A stretch of 64,000 nt of DNA from Dromaius novaehollandiae (Eukaryota > Chordata > Aves > Casuariiformes > Dromaiidae): positions 31,138,501-31,202,500 of the forward strand of contig NC_088106.1 of assembly GCF_036370855.1 (NCBI RefSeq), read 5' to 3'. The notes below the pieces were generated by a model. It saw only the letters and a program-made list of their open reading frames with translations, was not told the origin of the DNA and searched no databases. Made by a program: the position numbers and the translations under genes. How positions within the stretch are numbered: position 1 is the stretch's first letter; the number at the start of each line of letters is the position of its first letter. Below are positions 49,256 through 61,700 of the stretch, in pieces.

Positions 49256-52200
49256 TTATCGTTTGGGTCCCCAGGGAAGAGTCTTGGGGGCCACTTGAGC
49301 CCCAAAGCTGGGGAAGTCTTCAGAACTGCTCATATCTGGGGCCTAAAGCAAACGAAAAGGGAACAAGTTAAGCTCCTGCCCTGCTGCAAACCTGCATCGT
49401 GCCCCCAAGCTAAGCAGAATTTCTGACGTCCCATGAGCAGAGAGATAAGGGGCAAGGGCAGAACAGGATCGTTACATCCTTCAGGCTGCCCAGGGTTGAC
49501 GGTCAAGCCTTCAGAGATGGTATTGAGCAGGGTGTGGATAGAAGCAAAGAGTAGGTGGACCAGGGGCTCCGAAAGCCCAAGCTCCGTAACTTGGTTGCTG
49601 GCGCAGGGTTGGCTGCTCCTGCAGGAGACATGGCAGCTCTGGGGCAGCTGAGGACAGAGCTGCCGCGCTTCCAGACTGCTCCCAGCCAGAACACGGCTGC
49701 AAACACTGAGCCCGTTCTGTGCTGCAGCAGAAGAGTCAGAGGTGCTGACCCCTGAAGAGAACACAACCTGGCTGGACGCTTTTGGATAAGGGTTCCCCAC
49801 CCGCCACAGCTCCGCCGTGGGGCAGCCAATGTGGGCAAGATGTATGGAGGAAGGAGACAGCAGTGCTCTGGGAGCTGGAGAGGCAGAGCCCAGGCCTGCC
49901 CTCAGCTCACACGTGCCAAGAGCCATGGAGCGCAGGGGGGCCGCTCACTGCTTGCTCCCCCTGCTCCACTTCCCCAGCTGAGGCGGGAGGGCCAGATACC
50001 AGAGCAGGTCCTTGGCGGAGGGTGCCGCACTCCCCATGCCCCCAGGTCTTTAGCAGAAGCAGCACTCACCTTTTCGTTGTTGACAGTGGCCCAGGGGGCA
50101 TCTCTCACCACGAAGCCCTTGGATGGGGCCTTGGACTCTTCATGGGAAGAGGGCTTCATGTACACCTGCATTGCCTCATTGTCCACCACATCTGCAAGCT
50201 GCAGCCACATAGCCCAGTTAGGGAGGGGATCTTGCTAGTTCTTTGTATGGGTAAAAAAGCACCCCTAAAGTACATCTCACCCTGCTATGACCTATCTAAG
50301 GTCACTAGTCTGTTCTACAATGGCTGAAGACAGTGTTTCTCTACTAGGCGGAGAGCCACCACCTCCTAGACTGCGACTGACACAAGCTGCAACCAGGCAG
50401 GCACTTGCACATGCCGCTAGTGTGCTCGTTCAGGCGCCCCTCCCAGTGCAATTGCTTCACAGAACACAGCCCAGGGCTCTGCACCCTGCGGTTTGAGCAA
50501 CAGTTGCGCATGAGGGCTGACTGCCACCTGCGTAGGGTCTGAGTTCGCCAAAGCCGTAGTAGGAAATACCAGACGGGGCTACCTCAGACATCCAGCTCTG
50601 TGATAGAGGAACTCCTTGCTAAACCCCCTGTGGAGATTTGCTAAGCACTTACGTATTCTTCCTCCAAGTTCAGGATGTGATCAATAGCTTCTTCCACGTT
50701 CTCTGGGAGCCCTGTCACAGTCACACAGTTGGGGTCAGGAGCTCCACTCTGGGGGAAGCGAATATCCACCTGCAACACAAGGAACAGGAGAGGACTTACA
50801 TCTGCACATCCGAAAAGCCAGACACTCCCCTAGATCCACACCAGTAGAGCTTCAGGAGAGAAAAAGCCCTGATTAATTCACTGCTGCAAGTCCATTTAGC
50901 AGCTCCGCAGTCCAGACAGGAGCAGATGCTCTAGAATATACCAGGCCCTGCAGCCAGTCTGGTTCCCCTGCAAAGGAAGACAGACAGGAGTCTTCAAGTC
51001 TGCAGTAACGACCCATCTCCCAGCAGCCCATGCTGTTCTCACTGCCCAGGGCCCCACTGCTCTCACACCCCTCTGCGCAGCACCACTTGCAGCAGAGGCA
51101 GAAGAGAGCTGCGCTTTCATACGGCATCCTCACACCACTCCTAGCATCTTCACCATCAGCATGACGCACCATAAGCTTTCTACCTCCTCCAGACAGAGAA
51201 TGCTCCTGGCTGACAGTCATTTTATGGAGCTGGCAAAGCGTTCCCCACGCACAGCCTTCGAGCTCCCTGACAGCTTGCCTTCCAGATGGCTGCGGGGAAG
51301 CCATACAAGGGGACCAAAGGCTGCTCGCTTGGGAAACAAATGGCCACAGTCACCGGTTTGAACACTCCTTGGTTCAACAACAAAGCCCAGCCAAGATGCA
51401 AGTCCTCCAAAGCCTATTCACTCCCGATTCCCATTACTCAGTGCCCTCTAGTAAAACGTTCTGCTACTGCCATATTCAGGGGCCCAGGCTCCTGCTTTTT
51501 CCACACTGAGCTGACTTTGATGAAGCCTTCAGCTTCCTGGAGCCCTGAGAGTGTCATCAAGAGTCCCAAACTCAAGAGAATCAAGAGAGAAAAAGAAATC
51601 CAGAAGATGTCCTTGAATTCAGCTCAAGCTGAAGGAGTCTCGGTACTGTCCCCTCCCACAGCTCTCCAGCAACAGTCCCAACTGTTCAAATTCCAGTAAA
51701 CGGAGCAGCTGACACAACCATCCCTCTCCCAGGGAGAGGTGATCCCATACCATCTGGGACACCATCTGCAAGAAACCCACTACAAGGGCTTGCACAGAGA
51801 GACACGGAGCTCAGTGCTGTTTGCAGGACTAAGCTAGAGCACAGAGGAAGCATTTCCAGGTTCCTCTCATGACTATCCTCCAGCAAGACAGGAACAGCTC
51901 AGCCTCTTCCCCGTCTGGCTTTTGGAGGAAGAGTGACTCACAGCAGAAGTTGCGCAGGGATGCTTGAGCTGGTGACTGGGTATGGTGTCCAGACAGCCCA
52001 GCTGCCTGGGGCTCACCAGGGTGCCCCAGCCCCAGGGATTCTGCTCATGTGTTTGTACTGACACAGCTCCAGGGGAACAGGACACCACTGGCTCTTCTGT
52101 GCCTGTTCCGGCTGGAGGTACTCAATGGGCACAAGACATGAGGACCACAAGGCACGACCCTCACACTCCTGAATGCAGCCTGTTAGCACCAAGCTGCTGC

Positions 52201-55200
52201 CAAGCCTGCAATGCGTGAGCAAGCGACAGCACCAGGCACCCAGGTCTGGCCCAGCCTGGTGGCCCACGGTCCCACCGCTCACCTTGAATTCATCCATGAT
52301 TTTGCGGATGGCTTTGCCGCGCGCACCGATGATGCGTGCATGAACACGATGGTCCAGAGTCACATCTTCAGAGACCATCTGCTCCAGCTCGCCAACGATC
52401 TTCATGATGGCATCCCGGGCAGCCTCAGCATTCTTCTCATAGCCTGTGATGGTGATCTGGTCCTGGGCCTGGGGGCATGGGGAAATGTATGAGTGAGCAG
52501 GACCACGTGCAGCTGAGCAATCTCCTTTTTGCTTCCTTTTATTCTCCACCTCTTCCAAAGGCAGCTCAGGGAGGTCAGAGCCCTACAGAGGATGCTGTGC
52601 TTCCCGTGCTCAGAGACTACCAGCAGCCCTCCTTGTGCCCCTCTGCCCTCACCTGGCTTTCATCATCCTTGTCAGGGAACTGGATGTTGACCTCGTGTTC
52701 AGTGCGTATCTGGGTGATCACTGCTCCCTTTCTTCCAATGATTTTAGGGTGATACTTGGGATCCACAGCGACTGTCAGCTTAAAGCTTCGCAAGGCCTGG
52801 AATAGGAGAAGCAGAGTGAGGCACAACAGCAGGGAACATGCCACAGCTGGTACAGTGATGTCCCTCCAAGTCCCAACATTTCCTTCTGGCTCAGGTGCCC
52901 CCTGGATGTGCAGGGCAAATTCTGCAGGGTCCTGCCTGAGCGTACATGGCTACAGAAACGTATCCAGCACATCCATCAGCTGAGGATTTGTGCTTTTGCC
53001 AAATCCAACAGGAAATTTGAAGTCACAAACAACCACCAGCTCATCCCTCACCCTCAGAGCTGGGACAAGGATTCACCGAAAGAAGGTACAGAAGGACTTC
53101 TAGCAAGGTGAGGTTCCCATCCTGAAGTGTCTGGAAGGAACATGGGGTTGTGATAAAGCCCTGGGAAGTCCAAAGTTTCCCCTACAGTAGAGTCCAAAAG
53201 CTCTCCCCTGTCATTTCATATTAAAGAGGCCTTACCCGATCCTCTTGCTCAGCTTGCAGTTCCTTCACTCTTTCCAGCAGCCCAGCCTTGGCACGGTCCA
53301 AGTTGGCGGCCAGCCCAGTGATGGTGATGACATCCGACTGCAGCTCAGGAGCAGGGACCTGGATGTTCACCTGGGCAACAGGTACCAACTGTCATTTTGT
53401 ACCACTACTCAATGCAGGTCGGCTCCTCACTGATCTCCCTTGCCATCAAGGTCAGCCCCCACCCAGAGAAGAGAGCCTGAACCCTGCTTCTTCAGCCACC
53501 GCCTACACCAAGCTGCTTTGCTGCAGGACTTCACCTCCCAGCAGTTTCTGTGTCAGCCTAGAGAGGCTAGGAAAGAAACACATGTTCGGCAGTGCTGTCT
53601 GCAGCCAACCTGCATCAGTTTCAAGAACAAGAGGACCATGGTAAGCACCACGGGCTTCTGGGGAACTCTCCCAAATAAGCAGGCACAGCAGAGCTGTCTC
53701 CCATGGCCAAGGAGGGAAAATGACCCTCACACTGGTAGGGAATCCCTGTAGACTCCAACAAAAATCACACAACATTCATGGCATCACGCAGCTTCAGCAC
53801 AAAAAGTACCAAACCCCAGAACCAAGGACTAAATTACACAGCGATCGTTTTCTTATTACAGAGCCTGCACTGCCACAGTCAAGCCTTGACAGTGCTGAGT
53901 ATGTCGCAACTGATTGCTGACACCACACACACAGTCACTCACAGACACTCCAGGACAGAGGAGACCAGAGGAAGGGCACCGACTTACTTCAAACTCATCC
54001 ATCATTTTGCGGATTCCACTTCCTTTCTGGCCAATGATGTAACGGTGAAGATCAAAGGGAACTTCCACCTCAATGGTGACAGGAACCAGAGCCTGCAGGG
54101 GAGGGAGCACAGTTTAACAGATGAAAGACTTCTCTCATCTCGCAGCTTGCCATATACTTGCCCAAAAGAACAACTTGCTAAACTGAGGTACACTCCCTTG
54201 CAGTCAAGGCATAAACTCTAAAGGGAGAGAGAGCAGCTGCAAACATGAAAATGACCTGTTGGGTGTTAAAGCACCTTTTCCAAGCAAGCAATCCTATACC
54301 TTCTCTGGAGACATAGCCTGTTTTCATATCCCTGGCTTCCAACTAGCAAAGACTCAGACAACATCACTGCTATGACATGGTACCTTGTTAACGGCAAGGT
54401 CTGCTAAAGTTTGAATGATTCAGCCTCAGTCAGACTGTTTCTCTTTCCGACCCTGCTCCATAAAACAAGCATGTCATGCTTTCTTGGCAAGTAAACTGGG
54501 GCTGCTCACAGCTGTGGCAATTGCCAGGTCAGGCCCCACGATCCAAGCCACCAAGCTAAATTACAGAGCAATAGGAGGACTTCCCCTGGGTGCTCTGCAG
54601 TTAGCGTCAGTGACCAGCTCGGTAGCAAACATGGCTGGATAGTTTTATTACCACCACTAAAGCTCACAAGGAGCTTTTTGCACCATTACATTGCAGGCCT
54701 AAGGGGCTTGGAAAGCCACATACCTGCAGCGCCTCCTTTGCTGCCTCACACTTCTCCCTGCGGCCAGAGATGATGATGATATCACACTTCTTTGGAGAGC
54801 TGGGGTCCGCATCCTTCCCGTCCTTGCCGTCCCCTCCCTCCTCACCGTTCTCCTGCACAGCTGGCTCTGCGGCAGGGACTGGCAAAACAGAAAACCTCAC
54901 GTTAAATGTGCAGAGTCCTCTCCTCGCTCAACATCTCCCCCTCCAGATCTGCAGGCTCAGCCTGCTCTTTGCCACAAGAGGTCAGATGGTACAGCCTCTA
55001 CGGAAGAGGTCACTCCTGGCTCTGCCAGCCTGCTGTGGCTTAGCCTGGACCGAGCAGAACCAAGCAGAACAAGGACATCCACTGAGACAATCTCCTCCAC
55101 AAAGCACAAGTAGAAGCTGCGCTCCTGTGTCAGCAGAGGCAACAGGTAAGGCTGGCAGCTGCTTCATCAGCAGGGAAGTTGAGGAGCACATCACTGGACA

Positions 55201-55777
55201 CTACAGCATGGCAGCTGATGCTAGGCCAGACTATTCAACAAGAACAGGCAGAGCAGGCCCCAGCCAACAGGCCCCGGCTGTGCTGGATTCAATATACCCA
55301 GCAGTGAGAGCATGAGGGCTCAGAGAAGCTTCGGCAAGCCTCTACAGCAACGGAGCAGCAGCAGGTTCTGCTTTTTGCCACGTCCTCGTGCTCCCTGTGC
55401 TGTGTTGAGAACACATTCAAGATCTGCAGTTTCACCTCCCCAGACTGGTCCTTCTTCCCCAAGATGACCAGGTTGATGCTGAGCCCAGATTAAGGACACG
55501 GCAGGGAACACCTGGGGTTACTTCTCCACAGATTTTTAGCTAGAACATCTCCACTGATGTGCTAAAAGCCAAGATGCTATTCTACACTACACTCGTGATC
55601 TCCCCAATTACCATGTGAACATGCATCCATGGGTATACCTGGGTTCTCCTCCCTGTCAGGGAATTTGATCTGGACACCATAGTCCCGGGTGATCTGCTGG
55701 ATCCGGGATCCTTTGGGGCCCATAATGGAGCGGTGGAACTTTTGTGGGATGGTGCACTCGATTGTCACTTGAGCTTC
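49256..55777 (-). CDS. HDLBP: HDLBP exons for KH11-KH14 and the C-terminal tail
   Basis: KH11 (55777-55639 and 54878-54724, loop MGPKG) carries a long acidic insert (EPAVQENGEEGGDGKDGKD) between its two exons' products. KH12 is 54092-53988 plus 53370-53236 (IGQKG). KH13 is 52796-52653 plus the start of 52468-52283 (IGRKG). KH14 is the rest of 52468-52283 (IGARG) plus 50769-50653. Two tail exons follow. The stop is TAA at 49258-49256, with an in-frame TGA directly after it. Confidence 0.93.
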
Positions 55778-58700
55778 CTGCGAGAAAGCAGAGTTGCTCT
55801 ATTGCGATGCAGCCACTTTCACACCAGAATACAGGATGCTTGCACATGGTGAAATCCATAATGGACATGCGAGGACATAAAAGCTGGTGGCAGGGGAAGA
55901 ACCAAAAGTTTCCTAGAATCTTTTGTACTCTCATAGGAGTTAGCATAGGATTATTAACAAAGGCTGCCTCCAACCCATGATGTTAAGGGCTTTAGAGACC
56001 AAAGCTCAAAATTGCTATGACCCTGAAGGGGAGGAACAATTCAGAGAAAGGAAAAAGATATGAAAAAAAGAAAGAGAGTGCACAAGTTTGACTGCTGGCT
56101 GCTTCCAAAAGCCAGCGCTAACGGGATAGGAAAAGCCAGACAGCAGCCACTGCCAAAGACACAGCATGGAGAGGCTCAAGAAGGCTCCAACCTTTTAATG
56201 CCTAGAAGCACACCAAGGAAGAGCCTCCACTTCCACCCCCAAACACCCTGGGGATTGCAGAGGAGGCAATTTCTTTGTACAGCTTTGTCAGTTTGGAGCC
56301 AGCAGCTATTCCCCAGCCTGGGATCTAAAGTCTGCAGGCCCTATGTTGCCACAGGACTTGTTTATATAAAGCTTGGCTGTACACAGGTTCAAGAAGGGCA
56401 CTGCTGAAGCAACAAAGTGATAAAAACAGCTTTCCTTGGACATACCAGGTCCTCGATGATCTCCTGGATGCGTTTCTTCGCTGCCTCCACACAGTCCTTG
56501 GCTCCCTTGAGGGTGACTTTGTCGCTCTGGGTGCCAGAGCGTGGGAAGCTGACCATCACACCACCGTACTCATCAGCGATCTCACGCAGAACTTGTCCTC
56601 TCCGGATGACAAAGTGGCGGTGGTGCTTTGGGTCAACCACCATGGAGTCTTCGACCACATTATCCTGCCGATAGATGACAGTCGGTCAACCCTGCCTGTT
56701 CTGGTGGTCATCACTAGCAGTTTGCTGTGCTCAACAGCAGTCAGAAAACCTTTACAACTTCAATCCAACACTGACAGCATGGAGATCTTTCTGAGCTCCC
56801 ATGAAGGGCAGCACATGGTTTTAGGACAAGCAGGTCCTCCACACTGACTCATTGGCACCTGCTACAGGGATGGGTAGGAAAAGAGGAGTAGTTCTCACCA
56901 GGTTCTTGATAAGGGCCTCCAGCTCCTTCTGTGCCTCCTTGACAGCCTCCTCAGTTCCCATGATAGTGATCAGCTCCTGATCTTTGTCCTCAGAGGTTGG
57001 GAAGATGATGCGGGCCCCAGTGTTGTCACGCACCTTACGGATGTTGCCACCACCTTTACCAATAAGGAACTTGTGGTACTCTGGCTTTGCACGGAGGTCC
57101 ACGGTGTAACTCTTCGTTTGCTGCAAGGAATCAGACAGCCAGGGAACATGTCAATATACAGAAGACATATGTCCACCTCAGTAGTGTGTGCAATGTACCT
57201 GCACACACACATACACACTGTTTCAGGAGCAAGGTAGATGCAGTCTGATGTCCAAAATCAAAAGTACGATGTCTTGAAGAGAAAATACTACATGAAGACA
57301 TCCCCAGTGCTGAAGAGCTGTCTCTGTACTCAGCATGACTAGTGAGACTACAAGCAGAAAAGACTTCCCCTGAAGAAGGGTCTGACACTTGCATGAGGCA
57401 ATGTAACCATTTCCTGACTGACTGCTGTGAGCCAGGCAGCAGAAGCAGCTGATCAGGAGAACTTGTATATATGTACAAGTTGGAAAGGGGGTTCTTTTGC
57501 TAATAAAATCACCAGCTAGTCACAACTCAGGGCAAGGTCCTGTAACCAGGAGCTCTCAAACCCATGTACATGCAGTGAAATGGAAGAACAGTGACAACAG
57601 CTGGAATTTGGGAGATTAAAAAAGGAAGAGAGGTGTGCAGGGAAAGCTGTTTCAGGGGAGTGTAGTTATCTAACAGCATTTAAACCCCAGGGCTGGAGAG
57701 CCTTAATCCTTTTAATACATTCCCAGCCTATGGAAAGAAACATTAGAGCCATTTCTTCTGCCTGTGGGGGTGGAACTCATTGTCATAGGGATGGAAGCAT
57801 ATTTTTCTTTTAATTGTCCCAATTGTCCTCAAATCCCTCAAAACATGATGGAGCTGTCTGATGCCAGAAGCTTCCCAGCAGGCAGAAGGGATCATTTCAA
57901 CCCCACAAGAGAAAGGACTGGCCAAAGCAATCTGCTTCTTCCCCTAGGACAGCGCTAACCTTCTCCTCTGCCAGGTGCAGCAGCTGTTTCTTGGCCTTTT
58001 CCACATCCTGGGCTGGGCCCCTGATGGTCACGGTGTCACTGCCAGAGCCCTCTGTGGGGAAGTGAATGTGGACTCCACCACACTCCTCCATGATGGAGCG
58101 GATGAAGCGGCCTTTGGCGCCAATGAGGGAATTGTGCAGCTTGGAAGGAATAGAGACCTCCACCTCTGTGATGTTGGCCTAAAAGAGAACAGTGTCAGGC
58201 AGTTAGTCAGCTACAGAAACGTGTTTGTCCCCACTCAGCTTACCATGCAACCTCCACACTGCTAGTTTCTACATACAGCTGTAAAAAATGCCTGACTGCT
58301 GATGTTTGAGCAGCCAGAGGCAGGAGGGACAGCATCACCCCACAGCATAGTTAATTTTAGAAGAATTATATCCCTTCCCCAAGAAAAAACACCACAAATG
58401 CAAAAGTATTCTCTGATCAAAAGATCACTGCACCTGCATCAAGGAGTCCATCTGGAGGTGCAACAGCTGCTGTCAGCTAGTGCATTACATGGGAGATGTT
58501 GGTGGAGTTCAGCGAGCCCAGAGCACCTCTCAAAGGCAAGTACACAAGTCTGCTCTCTGGTAACCTGCAAGCACTCAGAGGAGCCACTAGGCTGGCTATT
58601 GTGGAGAGTCCGCCTTGGGAGATTAGTCTCCCATCAAAAGGCTTTCATCTTAACAACGTAGCTCAGTAGCTCAGTTCCTTGCTTCATTCAAGGTGATAAG

Positions 58701-61700
58701 AGTTGTCCTCGTTAATGTTGAGTGCAAGATATTTTTAGTCTCCTTGATCTCGGTTAAAGCATTGCCTTCCCTACTTCACAAATGACATTTGAGAGGGACA
58801 AGCCCTACTTGCATCCTGGCAGGTTGGATAAAGAGACTGACACAGATGACACAGGCTTAAATCACAGCTCTCTGGGCAAGGAACTGTAGACAACTTTTGC
58901 TAACAACTTGGGTTTAAGATCCAAGAATGCACTGAGGTGCACGTTTTGGTTCCTCTCTGTCCTCCCCCATTACAGCCACTTCTTCTGTATTTATGCGTTT
59001 TAGCAACATGTTCAGGTCCTTCATCCACAACAGGGCGGTCACTTCACTTACCAGCTCCTTCTGGATGGCAAGAATTCTGTGGCGAGCAGCTTCGCAGTTT
59101 GCTCTCTTGCCTGTGATAACAATTGTCTCCGAGTTGCTGTTCTCTGCTGGGAGATCAATTTTGGTGTTGCTTTCTTCACGGATCTGCCACAAGGAGAAAA
59201 ATCAGTTTCAGAGGTATCCCATGTCAAAAGAAAGCCCTCAGAGGTTACATTTTACCAATGAGCAGGAGACCACAGAGAGTGGGGATTTAGCTGCAGGCAG
59301 AGACCATACTGAGCACTGGAGATAGGAAAGCTATCTCACCTTCTTGATGTTGGCACCTCCTTTCCCTATGATGTTCTTGTGGAATTGTTTGAAGATGGGG
59401 ACAGAAATAGAAAAGCTGTTTTCAACCTAAGGGAGAAAGGAAAGGAGAATTGAAGATTACACTGTCATGCCAAGCCAGGCCCTGCCCCAGGAACTTGATA
59501 AATGCAAGCTTGTGACAACAGGCTTAGACCCAAGGCAGCTCTCTGTAGAAGAGACTTGCAACAATGAGCAAAAGTGTGTCCTTTCCCATGCTGCCTTCAA
59601 ATAAGAGGTATTACCCTCTTGCCCCCATCCAGCCAGAACAGCGTGCACAGCTCCCTCATCTGGAGGTGTTTCAGCCCCAGCTAAGCTATGGTGACAGTAC
59701 AGCTGTGTTTTATTCCAGGGCTACCTAGGTGTGTAGGACAGAAGAACACACAGAACTCCTCCTACCAGGTCTGCCACCATCTTTTGCATGTACTTGGTGC
59801 ACTTCTCCACCTCGTTCTTGGGACCTCTAAGTTGGACGATGTCGCTCTTATGCGCTGGGTCTGGGAAGTTGATGATAACCTGCAAGAGGTGGTAATTTAA
59901 AGGCAAACTCAAGCAAATGCAAGAACTGCTGTGTGTCAGACACGTGCAAAAGCCTGGGATCCTACACATCCTCCGTCCCATTCAGAAAAGTGTAGCCGCA
60001 TTAGCAGCTTCTGACCAACAAGACAGTCTTCTGATACATATTAGATACAGAGTCGCTAAATTTATGACTTCAGCTATAATGAGAGTGTAACCAGAGCAGG
60101 AAACACCCCCTCTGAGTTCCCCATCCCCTGGAATGCCTTACCTCTGGGAATTTCTCCCGGATTTCCCGGATCCGCTCGCCCTTCTGCCCAATGATGGTCC
60201 GGTGGAATTTCTGCTCAATGATTAGGTCCTTGGTGCGTTCATTTTCCTGATGAGGATACAGATTACAGTCAAGTTTTCAGCAGGAGAGCCACAGAGCTTT
60301 ATGTACCAGTTTGCTGCCTGACAGTTTTACTTATCAGGAATGTCTGTCTGTTCTCCCCTAGTCAAAATTCATTTTAGGTTGGCAGAGAAGGGATATGCAA
60401 GGGAATAGAGGAACAGATCTGCGAACATGAACTTACCTTTGCCAACAGATCCAAGAGCTTAGGGGGTGAGGAGGCACACACTTGCACCAGAAGAGGTCAC
60501 AAGGGAACACAAGAGCCCTAACTCTGCAGCCTCCCAAGCATCACACCCTACTCACCATACGGGAAGCGAGTTCCAGCAGCTCTTTTTTGGCCTGTTGGAC
60601 CCCCTGTGGGTCTCCTTCAATTCTGATCAGGTTGCTCTTCTCATTGTCCGGGGGAATGCGCACAGACACCTTGTAGAGGTCCTTGATTCTGTTAACTTCA
60701 AGGGAAGGAATGTGGTGACACAGTCTGCTAGGCCAAGGCTGGCAACAAAGCATCCTGATATCAGCACTCAGAAGTTGTTTTAAGCAGTAAGCCAGCCTCT
60801 GAGAAAATGCCAGTGGGCTGGGCTTGAAATAGGGGCAGTGCCTCTTCACCTTGGAGTTCAGTGAGAGCAAATCTGTGTTACACAAGAACCTGCACAAGTA
60901 AGTACTGTGGCATCTACAGAGCCGAATGACTGTTTGCCAGAATGAAGCATCAACAGATCCTCCCCGAACAGCACCACATTTAGATCAGAAGATGGTCATT
61001 TCACTTCTGACTCCAAATTCTTTTTTTGGGAGAAAGTCACCGGCAGATTTCCACCACCCCTCCAATCTACTGTTAAAATGTAATTCACATTAGCCACAGA
61101 GCTCCTTGAAAGAAAGGCAAATTTAATTCTCCAAGATAAAATTTCCTCCAGGACAGGGCAAAATCATCTCATCACTGTTCAATCTCCCAAAATGCTATCA
61201 TAAATTAAAGCTACCCCAAGGCCTTACTGCCTATTTATCTCCTTGAGCCAGCACTGCTCTAGAAGAATAAATGAAATGTGATGGAGACACCAGCTCTGAT
61301 GAGCTACAGAACCCTTGCTGCTGTCTACTAAACATCAACAGTCCAAGGAAGGATTGCAGCGTTGTTAGAAAGGCACCCTACTTACTGTTAGCTCCATTCT
61401 TGCCAATAAGGTGTCGGTGGAATTTGTGGTCAACGTTGATTTCTGCATAATCCATCCGGTTGATCTACAAAGAATTGTATAGGGCTAGGTAGGGAAGGCC
61501 ATCACTTCTCCTGTCTTGTGCCCTGGCCTATTGCCAGCATTGGCACTGCCACTCCAATAGCCAGCTGCAAACACTCCTCCTGCTACTGAGCAGAGTAGAA
61601 ACACTCATTGAGCTGAGAGGACCCTGTCTGTGAAACATTTAAAGGGATTTTTTGCGTCCCTAGCTATGGCTGAAAGAATTTTCCCTTCTCTGCAGCAAAA

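Noticed and set aside
51286-51699. 137-codon plus-strand open frame in an HDLBP intron
   Set aside because: No codon-usage or domain support, and no promoter or poly(A) context; most likely chance.
61140-61175. Possible C/D-box snoRNA on the minus strand (GTGATGA box)
   Set aside because: No D box (CTGA) lies at a suitable distance and there are no terminal complementary stems.
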